Below are positions 46,070-57,975 of a stretch of 64,000 nucleotides of DNA, piece after piece; position 1 is the first letter of the stretch, and every line of letters begins with the position of its first letter. This stretch comes from Diadophis punctatus similis. Taxonomy: Eukaryota > Chordata > Lepidosauria > Squamata > Dipsadidae. The stretch spans positions 21,377,001 through 21,441,000 of the forward strand of contig JALIGW010000005.1 of assembly GCA_023053685.1 (NCBI GenBank), in the 5' to 3' direction. Under the pieces are notes generated by a model. It searched no databases, was not told the origin of the DNA, and saw nothing but the letters and a program-made list of their open reading frames with translations. A program made the position numbers and the translations under genes.

Positions 46070-46790
46070 AATGACGTTATCCATTCAGTCAAGTCTGACT
46101 TTTGGCTATTCTATGGGCCAGGTCTGTTCTGATCTTGCACTATTCCTTTGAGTTTTTCTGGCTGGGATCAGCTTTGATAGTGTCCAGCCATTGTGTTATT
46201 TGACGGCCTGGTTTCCTTTTACTGCTGACTCTTCCAAAGACCATTGCTTTTTCCAGTGAATTCCCCTACATAGCAATAGCACATAGACTTACAGTATATA
46301 TCACTTTATAGTGCTTTACAGCCCTCTCTAAGAGGTTTACAGAGTCAACATATCACCCCCAACAATCTGGGTCCTCATTTTATTGACCTCGGAAGGATGG
46401 AAGGCTGAGTCAACCCTGAGCCTGGTGAGATTTGAACTGCCAAATTGCAGGCAGCCGGCAGTCATCAGAAGTAGCCTGCGGTACTGCACTCTAACCACTG
46501 AGCCACCACAGCTCTTATGACATGACATGGCCAAAATAAGTGAGATGCAGTTTTGTGATTTTGCCTTCTGGTGGCATGTTTGGGGTTATGCTTGTTAGTC
46601 ACCTTTTCTGTCCAAGGAATATACAGAAGCCATCTCCAGCACCGCAACTCAAACAAGTCTATTTTCTTCTCATCTTGCTTTTTTAAGGGCCAACTTTCAC
46701 AACCATAGGTAGCTACAGGGAACACAATAGAGCTTATAATAATATAACATATTAAAGTGTAAAAAAATTGCCAATCACTGATAAAAGCAG
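46070..46790 (-). mobile_element. Bov-B (RTE) LINE fragment split by a SINE
   Basis: On the minus strand, right of the SINE: YGCESWPLKKQDEKKIDLFE and LRCWRWLLYIPWTEKVTNK, the signature C-terminal part of Bov-B ORF2. Left of the SINE: SSKRKPGRQITQWLDTIKAD continues the same ORF. Bov-B is abundant in squamates and known for transfer between vertebrates. The copy is frameshifted and inactive. Confidence 0.85.
46270..46514 (-). mobile_element. tRNA-derived SINE (Sauria type) inside Bov-B
   Basis: Full-length minus-strand copy: tail complement 'agcaatagcacatagactta', B-box complement 'gagatttgaactgcc', A-box complement 'ctaaccactgagccaccac'. It is inserted into the LINE family thought to mobilise such SINEs. 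Confidence 0.88.
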
Positions 46791-48364
46791 AAAACATAAA
46801 ATGCTTACAGAAGACCTCCATTTTAAGGCTGTCCAGAAATATCTGAGATAGGTATTATTCAAACCTCTGGGAGGGGGTAAGGAGATTGTCGGTGGACCCT
46901 CATTCCTCCTGTTTTATGAATAGGGAAATTTAAGCCTTTCCATGTGGGACAGGTGTATTGGAAAGGCCCACCTACAATTCAGTTAAGAGCGTTCAAAATT
47001 CTTTATTAGGGCTCTCCAAAATTCCATTATTGCTCTAACCAGGATGAGTTGTGATAGCTAGATTATATATTATTCAGTTAATCTCTGTCTGTCTGTCTGT
47101 CTGTCTATCAGAAACACATTTCTGACATTTCATCTTGCTTTCAAATACAAAATAGAGCCAACATTGGACTATTCATAAAGCGCTGGCGTAATTCTCAATA
47201 AATACTTACTATTCCGAATATGAATCGTTAAAGAAAATTAAATCCTTGGTAGATATGAAAGTTTACATTTTCTTTTAAAAAATGGTGTTTATTTCACAAA
47301 AATGATTGAGTGGTCATGCTGAAATTGCTGGTAAATTGTTTTACATTGTGGCTGCTTTTGTGGACTTCCATGCATTGATTTTTTTAAAGCATTTTTTTTT
47401 AAAAAAAATCCCTATTTGATCAGCCTCAATACTTCTGGTAGATTAGAGACCATGTTTGTCCCAAATCCATTTGATCATGGATCAGGCACTTGTTGTGGCC
47501 TTTCCCCATCCCATCGACCCTACATTACCAAAGAATTGCTTCCTGTTGCAGTAGATATAGTAGACACAATATGTAGCTCAATATCCTGATTCACTACATT
47601 GTACTTCCTCTTAATAAGGGATGGAGTCTAGCTAAAACTATTTGGAATGGTTCATTAAACTACAAAAAGCTCAGGACAGAGAAAGTTATCTCAACCAATA
47701 CCTCACTGGAGGCAGCTTTTCATTATGCTTATAGTTGGCTTCCTTCACCTATCAACTTTAAAGGAGAATATAAGTGTACTGAAGTAAAAGTGTTATGTTA
47801 TGATTCCTCATTACTTGCTTGTCTTGTAGTGGGTGATAGAGAGACTAGAATCTGATTTTCATCTTTTCATTCTTGTGTTGCAGTGTTTCCCATCTTGGGC
47901 AACTTCAGGTTGTATGTACTTCCATTCCCAAATCCCCAACAAATGATTATTCTGGCTGCAGTATTCTCATAAAGTTTTTAAAAATGGGAAACATGACTAC
48001 TGGAATTTGGAATTCCAAAAGATAAGCACATCAACTGGAGGAGAAGAATTAATTAGAGCATTGGGGAAATGCAAGCTAAGAGATCATGCAGGGAGGTGTG
48101 TTAGACAGGTACTCAAAAGACGAATATGATTGAAGTTGAAGGAGGAAGTATAAAATGATTGGAATAGGGGGAGTCAACAGAAATAACAGGAGACAGATTC
48201 AATGGAAATACTTCTGCTGGAAGTATTTAATAATACAAATACTGATATTAATTTGTAGCACTTTCCTGGTCTTTGGGGCAAAATTGGCTTATTTTTGTAA
48301 ACTTTTATTCAGAAGTTGAAATTGGCCAGAAAACCAACAAGAAAAAAATGCCTATAGTTTACCC

Positions 48365-48450
48365 AGTGTTTCTCAACTTTTAAGATGTGTGAACTTCAGT
48401 TTCCATAGTTCTCCAGCCAGCAAGGGGAAGTTGAAGTCCACACATTTTAA
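48365..48450. mobile_element. Short hAT-like hairpin fragment
   Basis: 'cagtgtttctcaacttttaa' at the left end and inverted pieces 'tgtgtgaacttcag' and 'gaagttgaagtccacaca' suggest a decayed hAT MITE. The right terminus is lost and no duplication was found. Confidence 0.5.
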
Positions 48451-48494
48451 TAATGAATTTGAAATACTCTGATTTAAATAAATAACTAGCAATA

Positions 48495-49280
48495 CTGGTA
48501 GACCTCAGTTACAGTTACAATAGTTGAAAAACAATGCAGCTTTGTGACAAGTCCTCACATTTATGGGTGCTACAGTCTCCAGCAGCCATGTGATTGCCAT
48601 TAGGTGCTCCACAACTGGCATGCATTTATAACCATCCTAGTGTCCCACAGTCACATGATCACCATTTGTGAGCTTCAGAATGGCTTCCACAAGCAAAATT
48701 AATGGAGAATGTGGAAGTGAAATTGCAAGCTGCAATCACATCAGGGGTGGGTTCCTCTCGGTTCGGACCGGTTCGCCTGAACCGGTAGTGGCCCACTGGT
48801 GATGTCACAATGACGTCACCAGACCAGATTGGTCGGTGCCGGTCCGTGGGCACTGCCATCTTTTTTTTATTTATTTTTTTGCATTTTTTTGCATTTTTAA
48901 AATGTTTTATTTTTCCTTCTGAGCATGCGCAGAAGCCGAGTTCCGGCACTGTACATGCGGTCACCATCTTTTTTTCAGCTTTTTTTCCCCTGGATTTTTT
49001 GTTACTGCGCATGCGCGCGAAGCACGGGCGCGCCCACAAGGCGTGCCCACGTGGCGTGGGAGGGAGCAAACCGGCAGCGAGGTAAGTTGGAACCCACCCC
49101 TGAGTCACATGTTGTCCCATTTAATGACCACTGTGATTTACTTAACAGAGGAAGCAGAAGTGATATAAATCAAATGGAGTCATATAATTTTTCACTTAGA
49201 AACGTCAGTACTTAGCCATGGAGTTGGCAGCCTCATTTACCAACCACCAATTGTGGTTGGTAAATGAGGACTACCTGTAC
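48495..49280. mobile_element. Miniature DNA element of a second family, with nested hAT
   Basis: The left end 'tggtagacctcagttacag' and right end 'aaatgaggactacctgtaca' are roughly inverted; the interior includes 'gtcacatgatcaccatttgt'. The hAT MITE at 48742-49102 interrupts it. Near the right end a 14-bp perfect hairpin (49234-49266: catttaccaaccac / gtggttggtaaatg) is present. Confidence 0.6.
48742..49102. mobile_element. hAT MITE, GGTGGGTTC family, nested
   Basis: It starts CAGGGGTGGGTTCC and ends GGAACCCACCCCTG, exactly inverted, with 8-bp flanks AATCACAT and AGTCACAT (7 of 8). The core has TGCGCATGCGCG at 49006-49017. The 153-codon minus-strand frame across it is an artefact. Confidence 0.9.
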
Positions 49281-50228
49281 AGAACATAGCCTAAGGATTT
49301 CAGAATAACTGCAAATTGTATCTAATGGTGACTGTGCCTTTGTGGAAAGTATTCAGCCTTGTGCAAGGTGATTTTCACATTCACCCCCAGATAAGCTTCC
49401 TAATAATACTCAAGAACATATTGTAGTGCAGAGAGCTTTAGTAAATAACAAGTCTGGCAAAAATTGTGTGGCCTAGCTTGCTTACTTGAAAGAAAAAGCT
49501 GTCATAGATAAAAACGTATGATGTTGCTTTTTAAAGGGAAAAAATGCACATCTACTACAATTTAATATGACTTGATTTGACAAAATAGAAACAGAAACCA
49601 TGTTTAAGGCATGACAGATATAATTCTAACATTATCTTCAAAATTGTAGAGTTAGTTCAGTGCACCATCAATCTCTTCTGTAGTGGATCGTTGTGCCTTT
49701 ATTTGGCTTCAGATACCCATAATGTCAATTACCAAGCAAAACTGTGTGCATACATTTTCCTCTCCTTTCATGTCCAGATCTTTCATTTCTGCCCATCCAT
49801 AAACTTATTTAAACCAGATAACCTATTAATAGCCACCATTTGCCATAAACTAGGAAAGTATGCTTACCAGTTTCAGTCTGAGCTTGTTTTCAATATCCTG
49901 TTTTCCCAGTGTGGACAAAAGAGATGGTTAATTAATACATTCTGATTTAATTGCTGGGTGCTAACAAAAGAGGAACAAAAGAAGGTTTCTTCATATCCCT
50001 GCCTTATCTCCTAAGATACTGTCATCTAAAGATTACTGTATTCTCTGTCAAAGAAATGTATAACAAACCAGATATTCTGTATGAAAGAAGAGCTTCAAGG
50101 AATCAATGTGTTCATGCATAGTCTTCTACTTCACCAGATTTGCATCCACTGAAAGTATTCATAGTTATTTACTCCTCTCCATCCATTTATTTCTTTCCCT
50201 CTCTGTTTCTTGACTCATTACTCAGATG

Positions 50229-50383
50229 TCCCAAAGGTGCTTTTTCAAGAGGCAACTGAACTTTCTTGGTGGGAGGGGGTTAAGATGTTTTGATTCATGA
50301 AGAAGCTTCTTGGATGAGAAGCGAAACGTCTTCAAAGATAAACCAGAAAGTCCAGTTGCCTCTTGAAAAAGCATCTTTGGGAC
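50229..50383. mobile_element. Inverted repeat, probable Penelope-like terminal structure
   Basis: The left arm 'ggtgctttttcaagaggcaa' and right arm 'ttgcctcttgaaaaagcatc' are inverted, with 'agaagcttcttggatgagaa' and 'gaagcgaaacgtcttc' between. It differs from the 23415/36683 family. The Penelope-like assignment is by structural analogy and remembered similarity. Confidence 0.5.
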
Positions 50384-51216
50384 AACCATGACCTGGATGA
50401 CTGAGAATCTCCTTAGTCACTACTCAGATGTTTACTCGTGGTGTCTTCTATCTTTTACTTTATGACGCAAATATTCATCTCCAGTTTTCCCTCATTACAG
50501 CTTTCCCTTTTTAAGACAGCTTTTACCCCAGAGAAGCTAAATATCCCTTGTTATTTGATAAGATCGATGAAGGACTTGAATAGAATAATTCTACTGGAGA
50601 GGATAATCGAATTATTGTTTTCTGCTTTGTCCGATGTTCCTTTAAAAAAAAAATTCTTAATAATACAGTACTTGCAGCCATGATAAATCTTTATTCTTCG
50701 TGGTTCCTTCTTCTAGAAAGGCACATTACCTTGCCAGCTACTAATATTCATGACCTCTAGATTCTCCTCTAGGAAATAACATCTGAAAACTGCCTTGTTC
50801 AAATGTGCTGATGTGCAGTTGTACTATTTTGCATACTGTGGTTTTTTTAAAAAAAATCTATGCTTGCTTTTTTTCTCTTGGGACAGAACGGGGGAGGCTG
50901 TCAGATCAATAACATTTAATTATCATTAAAATAGAGCCAAGATTAATTAATCATGTACCAGTATCGGTGTCTTACATACCAAATGAAATCAAGGATATTT
51001 TAGTATATTCTAACACATTACAGGACTGAGGCATAATTGTTTGATATATGTGAAATCAAGACCAAGCTTAAAAAAGAATTTGGGCTGGTTTTAAATAAAA
51101 AGTACCTTTAAAAACTTGATTATTGATGACCCATGGTAAAAATGGAGATATTGGGAAAGGCACAGAGAGTTGGCTTTCATAGGAATACTTGAGCATGATA
51201 TAATTAGATGGGGTGT

Positions 51217-51218
<2 letters not shown>

Positions 51219-51252
<34 letters not shown>
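51219..51252. repeat. (CA)n microsatellite
   Basis: About 17 CA units. Confidence 0.95.
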
Positions 51253-51254
<2 letters not shown>

Positions 51255-52782
51255 GCACGCATTCAGCTAAATGTCCAATGTGTCCTGACATGGGGTTTTA
51301 TAAATGATAATTATTCTTTCCTACTTTTTGTGTGTTATCTCCCGCTAACATATTTACTGCATCGATGATAGTTTTCAGAAGCCTTATTTTGTTACAGGAA
51401 CAGGTGCAGAAATATTAAGGAAGTGTTACATTAGGTGCCTGTTCCTCCTCCTCCTCCTCCTCCTCCTCCTCTAGCCATCAGCTTTTAGGCAGCAGAACCA
51501 GTAATAAACAGGAAGGTCACCATACTTTTGTGAGCCCCATGGGCTTATGTTTCTGAAGATAGATGCTACCCTGTGCCTTTTCTAAGTATTCATCAAGCAC
51601 AAGTGTCATCATAATCAAATGCTGGGCTTATAATTAAAATTATGCACAATGCTTTCTAAAGCTTCTCCATAATAAAATTAATTCAGAGATTCTTTAGAAC
51701 AGAGGCAATGAAGCAGTCCAGTGGCTCCCTAGATTTCAAAGCTTATTTTGTAAAAACCAAGACAGACAGTCGCTGCTTCTTTCCCATACACACATACATT
51801 TTTACACACACACACTTTTTTTTTATATAAGCGACATTTACTGCAGCATTGAAAATTCCTACAGGCAAGGAAGATTGCAAGATGAGAGTGCAAGATGAGA
51901 GCTTGTTTGTTCTAGCCAGATGTGTCAATCCATTTCTAAAACAAATTACAGACAATCTATTATCCATAAATAGAAATGAGTGGCAGCATCTTATATTGGT
52001 TAAAAATGTGGTGTGAACAAGGTGCAGCGTTCATTCAGCAATCTCATGAAATCAGCCTTATTTTTTAAAAAATTCAAAGTATGCCTTTCTTCCTGATCCT
52101 TCTCACCCTTCTGTGATCCCATTCCATGTTTTTCTCTTCAGCATCTGAAGCAATTTATTTTCATCTTTTCCCTTGGAAGATCCTGCAAGTGGAATGTTGA
52201 CTCAACGGCTTAACTGTCCCACTCAGTACCTGAAGTTAGCTGAGGAGGGTTCAATTTTCATCTGCTATTTAGCAGGGAATGAGCAAGAAGCAAAGTGTAG
52301 AAGTGTTTTGTTTTGTTTTATTTGTTACCTTTTGTGGGGAGTGAGAACAAGGGATCTTTGTTTCTGTAGGACTTTTAGCAGCTAAGAATGAACCAGTGTC
52401 ATAGCATCCTGAAGAATAGCTGCTAGAAGCATTTAGTCTTGTTTAAAGCATGTTGGAATAGTATTGTTTAAATCTTTTATAAAGATTATAAAGAGAGAAG
52501 AGGCTGCTTGAACGTCTGAACTCCATTTAGGAGTGGCAAAACAGAAGACCTCCTGCCTGTTCATGCCCCCTCACTAATGTGGAAATTCTAAGTAGGCTTT
52601 CCTAGGACGTTTGTACTGGATTTAGCAAGGCAGCACCAATCAATCAATGCTCTGCCTTTTAGGGTTTTATGGGCTATCACCAGCATTTTGAGTTGGTCTC
52701 GGACTCCTTCTGGTGATCAGTGCAGTGTGTTTAGTAGTAGTGTTACTCTACTATGAAGGAATTGTCCTGTCAACACTCTAGC

Positions 52783-52916
52783 CCACGGGTGTCAAACTCG
52801 TGGTGTAATGTTGCCGTCACGTGGCTTATTGAGACATTCTTTCCCTTCGTGGAGCTGGGGTGGGCGTCGCTTGCATGTGACGCATCCGGCCCACGGGCTG
52901 CCAGTTTGACACCCTG
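52783..52916. mobile_element. 134-bp hAT MITE with GGGTGTCAAACT ends
   Basis: The left end 'cacgggtgtcaaactcg' and right end 'cagtttgacaccctg' are inverted, with 8-bp flanks ACTCTAGC and AGTCTAGC (7 of 8). It splits a longer unassigned block (about 52660-53210) that may itself be repetitive. Confidence 0.75.
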
Positions 52917-53261
52917 AGTCTAGCTGCTACATTTCAGACCAGATGCAACTCCTGCATCATGTCCAAAGATTGCCCCTGTAGAGTGGGTTACAGTAATTTA
53001 AACAATGGTGGTCAAAGCAGAAGTTGCTGTCACCAAGCCATCTTGATCTCGGTAGAGCCATAATTGGTACACCAGTGAAGCTGAGCAATGGACCTCCCTT
53101 CTTATGGTTTCCAGCTGCTGCTTAAGCAGTAGTGATGAAGGTCCACAGATTATGAAGCATCTTGGGATACTCCCATCCTGAGTTAATGATTCAGGCCAAT
53201 ATTCTTGGATGTTTATTTATGAGAAACAGTCCAGGTGTCCTCAGCTCATGACCTTCATTTA

Positions 53262-53620
53262 AATATAATTTTTATTAAGACTTTCGATTACAGTAATAAA
53301 AACTAAAAAAACCTAAATTTAGAAAAGGACAAGAGAATGGGAAAAAGAATAAAAAGTGCAAGGAAAAAAGAAAAAGAACATAATAAAAAGAAAAGAAATA
53401 TATAAAGAAGTGTCTTCTAACCTTCGTCACAAGCATAAACAAATATAGTAACTCTTAAGTAACACCCCTATAAGATTACAAACAAATATCTTTTCATCCC
53501 ATATCTCATCCCTTGTCAGTAAGCAAATCCATAAAATACCAACCTTTCAGTCTTGGTATCAGCCAAATAAAGTCCATAAAGGATTGCAGGAAATTTCTTA
53601 TTTTAAGATAGATCATGATC
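53262..53620 (-). mobile_element. Probable L1-type 3' end, minus strand
   Basis: 'aatataatttttattaagac' is followed by a purine-rich A-tract and then 'atctcatcccttgtcagtaa' and 'tcagccaaataaagtccata'. The last part resembles the complement of the end of the L1 coding region at 62640-62660. No intact frame. Confidence 0.45.
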
Positions 53621-54026
53621 TGAGGAAAGGTTACTATAAAATGAATTTTAATTTCAGACTAATATGTCTACTTATACACACATATGGACATGTTTTGAGT
53701 TCAATTCTTTTATGAAGTGGAAATAATAAATTATTTTAAAAAACTTTGGACACAATTAGAAAAGTTGCTATGTGACCCCCTTTGATTTCATGGCAGTCTC
53801 TTGGTTCTATTTTTAGTCATAGCTTTCTTGCACTCCCTGCATTTAGGACTGCAAGACCCATGTGGAATATGCTGGAATAAGAGTACAATCTTGATTCTTA
53901 CTTCTATGACAGACAGTGATAAACCAGTTTAAATGTAGGTTCTTTTATTTATTTGGGATTTTTTTGGTTCTTTTTTATTATTATTTTTTGCAGGAAAAGT
54001 AAAGGACAGTTGAGGAATTAATTATT

Positions 54027-54266
54027 TAGCAATAGCAATAGCAATAGCACTTTTCTTATATACCGCTTCATAGTGCTTTACAGCACTCTCTAAGCGGTTT
54101 ACAGAGTTCAGCATATTGCCCCCAACAATCTGGGTCCTCATTTTACCGACCTCGGAAGGATGGAAGGCTGAGTCAACCTTGAGCCTAGTGAGATTTGAAC
54201 AGCTGAACTGTTGAACTAGCAGTCAGCCTGCAATGGCTGCATTTAACCACTGCACCACTTCAGCTC
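54027..54266 (-). mobile_element. tRNA-derived SINE (Sauria type), minus strand
   Basis: Three 'agcaat' tail units, then body 'ataccgcttcatagtgcttt', the same duplicated 'gaactgttgaactagcagtc' segment as the 37447 copy, and A-box complement 'accactgcaccac'. Confidence 0.9.
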
Positions 54267-54980
54267 ATATTAGCATATTGCTAATCAGAATTTTGAATAA
54301 TTTGAGTTATTGTGAGAATATTCCGGGTTGCTTAAAATAGCAGTATGTTGGTCCAGATGCATTAGCAACATATAAAACTTCCAAAATAATTAGAAATTAT
54401 TGGAATGTGTTTTACATGATTCTGTGTCTATGCATGTTTTATGAACAATTTAAGATTAACATAAAAATATTAGTTATTCTTGATGTGGATAACAGAATAA
54501 CAAAGCAATGCTAAGGATGTTAAATATTGTTAAATATTGTTCTTACGATGTTAAAGTGAGATTAATTTAAACAGTTACTTTTTTCATTTATCAGTTTCCC
54601 CAGAGAACATTTTAAAAGCTCTAGCCTTTAAAATAGCTAACCATTATGTTAAAATATGAAATGTGAACTGGAGAAAGAGACTTATTCAAATTATAAGGGT
54701 TTACTTATTCCCTGGTTTGGACTTAATATCCATAAAGTTTGTTAATATTATGTTAAAAGTGGGAAAGTACTTTTGCATTATGTACTTGGGCATGATATGA
54801 AGAATTACAGATTTATCAAGTGGAGGAAAGGGGCAACAAGAAATAAACAAAATGTTCAGTGGAAAACTATGGAAAAGATAGAGGAATCCCAGATTTATAC
54901 TCTAAGATGATGATGATGAGGAGGATTTTATCCCATCTTTTTTTATATTTAAGCCAAAGAGGCAAACATACCTAATACTC

Positions 54981-55316
54981 TGTTAAAATATTCATGAACT
55001 GGTAACAAGGTCAGCCAATGAATAGGCATAGCAACTAAGTCAGCCAATGGGAGCTTAAACAGATCTGAGTCTGCGCAGAGAATTGAAACTGAAACTTAAG
55101 CTAGAAGGCTGGGCATGGCTCAGCCCACTGTGTACTCTGTGTGCTCTGAACTCTGAACTAGAAACTGCTTGTAACTGCTGCTATGTTAAAGAAGAACTCT
55201 GCTACTGGTATTGTAAATACTCATCTGTTGTTAAGAATATAAAGAAGTTAATGAATCCAGCTGATTCAGTTATCTGTGTGTGCTTCTGGAAATGATTTTT
55301 GCAACAAACTCTGACA
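54981..55316 (+). mobile_element. Solo LTR with 5-bp target duplication
   Basis: It begins TGTTAAAATATTC and ends CAACAAACTCTGACA, flanked on both sides by TACTC (54976-54980 and 55317-55321). The length of 336 bp and TG...CA ends are standard for LTR retrotransposons. 'aatataaagaag' near the 3' end suggests + orientation. Lacking internal sequence, it is a solo LTR. The class (copia, gypsy or retrovirus) is not resolved. Confidence 0.85.
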
Positions 55317-55500
55317 TACTCCTGCCTCATATTATAGATATTTCATTTCTTAAGGACTCTGGAAAGGTTGTTTAGTATTATTTCATGTGATTAAGATTTA
55401 ATGATTTGTGTAAATAGTAGGTTGAATTATTGCTTCTATGCTATAGAATATCTTCTTGTCCGTCCCCCCTCCCCGTATTTGTTTTGGCATTTTTGATGGC

Positions 55501-55555
55501 CCTTCCTTCCTTCCTCCCTCCCTCCCTCCCTCCCTCCCTCCCTCCCTCCCTCCCT
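55501..55555. repeat. (TTCC)n/(TCCC)n microsatellite
   Basis: TTCC units grade into about ten CCCT units. Confidence 0.95.
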
Positions 55556-55865
55556 GAAGCAACTTTAAGAATGGTTCAGAATGTTTTTCAAGAACTGAGG
55601 AGTAGAAACAGAGTTGTGATCAGATTAACCTAAAAATGGCCTACTGATAGCCCTACTTTTAAGAAGCTTGCATTAAATATTAATCTGTGGGAGTAAAAAA
55701 AAACAACCACCACCAACCCTCAGTGCATTGTTACTTCAGATGCACTCATTTGCAACATCAAATTGTAACTCCCAAGCTGTCACAGGGCAGTCATTTAACC
55801 TAATACCTACAGTATGCTGTTCATGTGTAAACCCATGAAAAATCACAATGTGATAAATAAACTGG

Positions 55866-56089
55866 ATGGATGGATGGATGGGTAGGTAAGTAGGTAGGTA
55901 GGTAGGTAGATAAGTAGGTAGATAGGTAGATAAGTAGATAGGTAGATAGGTAATTAATTGGAGAATAGATAGAGATATTTATTTATTTATTTATTTATTT
56001 ATTTGTTTGTTTGTTTGTTTGTTTGTTTGTTTGTTTATTTATTTCTTAGTTCTTATATGCCGCCCTACTCCCGAGGGACTCAGATAGAG

Positions 56090-56186
<97 letters not shown>
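55866..56186. repeat. Compound tetranucleotide array: GGAT, GGTA/GATA, TTTA/TTTG, GATA
   Basis: GGAT at 55866-55880, then GGTA mixed with GATA to about 55950, then TTTA and GTTT at 55978-56044. A 40-bp non-repeat piece, 'ttatatgccgccctactccc', probably a LINE or SINE end, follows. Then a nearly pure GATA run of about 100 bp spans 56086-56186. GATA arrays are a known component of snake genomes (Bkm). Confidence 0.95.
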
Positions 56187-57229
56187 CCGGTAGATAGATA
56201 TATCTCCACATGCTCACACAGACAAACAATATGCTATAAAGAAAAAAGCTCATCTGAAAGCCTCACAAACTGAGAAAATGCAGCTTGGTATAATATTCGC
56301 AAGCAATGGACAGTAGAGAATCTGGATGCATCAAGACTATATAATTAATAGGGGCACATGAGAATTTAAATGACTTCTAGGATTTCACAAAGCAAAAAGC
56401 CTCCGGTGCTAATGTCCATTATGCATCTATAAATTTAACAGCTTGACAGAAACAAAGCAAGCAGGAAGGGAGCAATGCTGTACAATCTCTGGCTGCAATG
56501 AAAACATATACGGTAGCTGGGTGGTTGCCTTCAATTTTTTTAGCATTAGCACAAAGAATATCCTTAAGAATGGGGTAGAGGAGAGACCCACTAAAGCCTT
56601 TTCTCCATGTGAAAATTTCATTGTTTCTCCTTGATCACACAACACCAGCTTGATCTGCTTTTCTGTTAAGAATTAACTGGTCTTTGTTGTCAGTCTGTGT
56701 TCTTGATTAAAAGTTACTTTTCCTGTTTAAACTGACAGGGTTATTCTATAACAGCAAGCCCATACTCATATGTTAGATGTCCTCTTTTTGTGTATTGCCA
56801 CAGATGTGGGTATAGCCAGAATTGTAACTTTGCTCTTTCCACTTGGTCACTGGTCAGGATCCACCATCAATATTCATGGCCTATTTCCAGTGCCAATAGT
56901 TTTCTTTAATGCAGTCCAATGGGCTTCATCTTCCATCGCTAGCTTCAACTTTGTGACCAAAGTATTACGAGGTCCTAGAAATAAGTTGAGCAAAAGAGGA
57001 AAGAGACAATATGGTGCTATGGGTAAAGTGTTGGACTAGTAGGGAAGTCCACTGAGTGATTGAGGAAATACATTCTCTTGGCCCAAGCTGCCTCACAGGA
57101 CTATTATTTGAAAAATAGGGGAAAGGAGCACTATGCATGCCAATTAAATTCCTGGATGAAAAACAAGAAAGAAATCCAATATATTAATAAAGGGACAGAC
57201 TGAAGGTGGAGGCAGATTTGTACAAGGAT

Positions 57230-57975
57230 AAAATGCGGTTAAGATTTCTACATGTTCTTTTCAGAGATGAGGAAACAGAAAAGGCAATAAGTCAATAACA
57301 GAGGGATAGAATCAAGATCATGTGTAATGTTAATACCACTTTATAATGCCTTGACAAGATCACACTTTGAATATTGCATCCAGTTTTGGTTGCCACAAAT
57401 AAAAAAGATGCTGAGATTCTAGAAAGAGTGCAGAGAAGAGCAGCAAAGAAGATTGTATGTCTAATCACATTTGACTAATGAAGTGTTCATTCTATTCTAT
57501 TCTATTCTATTCTATTCTATTCTATTCTATTCTATTCTATTCTATTCTATTCTATTCTATTCTATTCTATTCTATTATGACTGGAGCCTAAATATACAAA
57601 GAATGATTGCAGGAATCGGGTATATCTGGTGAAAAGGATTAGGGGTGACATGATAGCAATCTTCCAATATCTAAGGGGCTGCCACTAAGAAGAAGGGGTC
57701 AGCCTATTATCCAAAGCACCTGAAGGCAGAATAAGAAGCAATGGATGGAAACTAATGAGGGAGAGGGCCAACATAAAACTAAGGAGAAATTTCTTGACAG
57801 AACAATTAATCAATGGAAAGACTTGCCTTCAGATGTTGTAGATGCTCCAACATTGGAGGTTTATAAGACGAGATTGGACAACCATTTGTCTGAAATGGTA
57901 TAGGGTTTCCTGCTTGAGCAGGGGGTTGGACTAGAAGACCTCCGGGGTCCACTCCAACTCTGTTATTCTACTAAG
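57230..57975 (+). mobile_element. CR1 LINE 3' fragment with an internal AATAG/ATTCT tract
   Basis: Recognisable CR1 3' sequence: 'ctagaaagagtgcagagaag', 'gggtgacatgatagcaatct', 'tcttgacagaacaattaatc', 'gggggttggactagaagacc' and 'caactctgttattcta' at the end. An 87-bp TTCTA run interrupts it at 57490-57576. Confidence 0.85.
57490..57576. repeat. (TTCTA)n microsatellite
   Basis: About 17 perfect pentamers, equivalent to AATAG on the other strand, the tail unit of snake L3 LINEs. Confidence 0.97.

Noticed and set aside
48659..49120. 153-codon minus-strand frame, the longest in the window
   Set aside because: It crosses MITE boundaries and a target duplication, so it is not an ancestral gene.
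51219..51252. Z-DNA-forming regulatory site
   Set aside because: The (CA)n tract is short and common; nothing around it indicates regulation.
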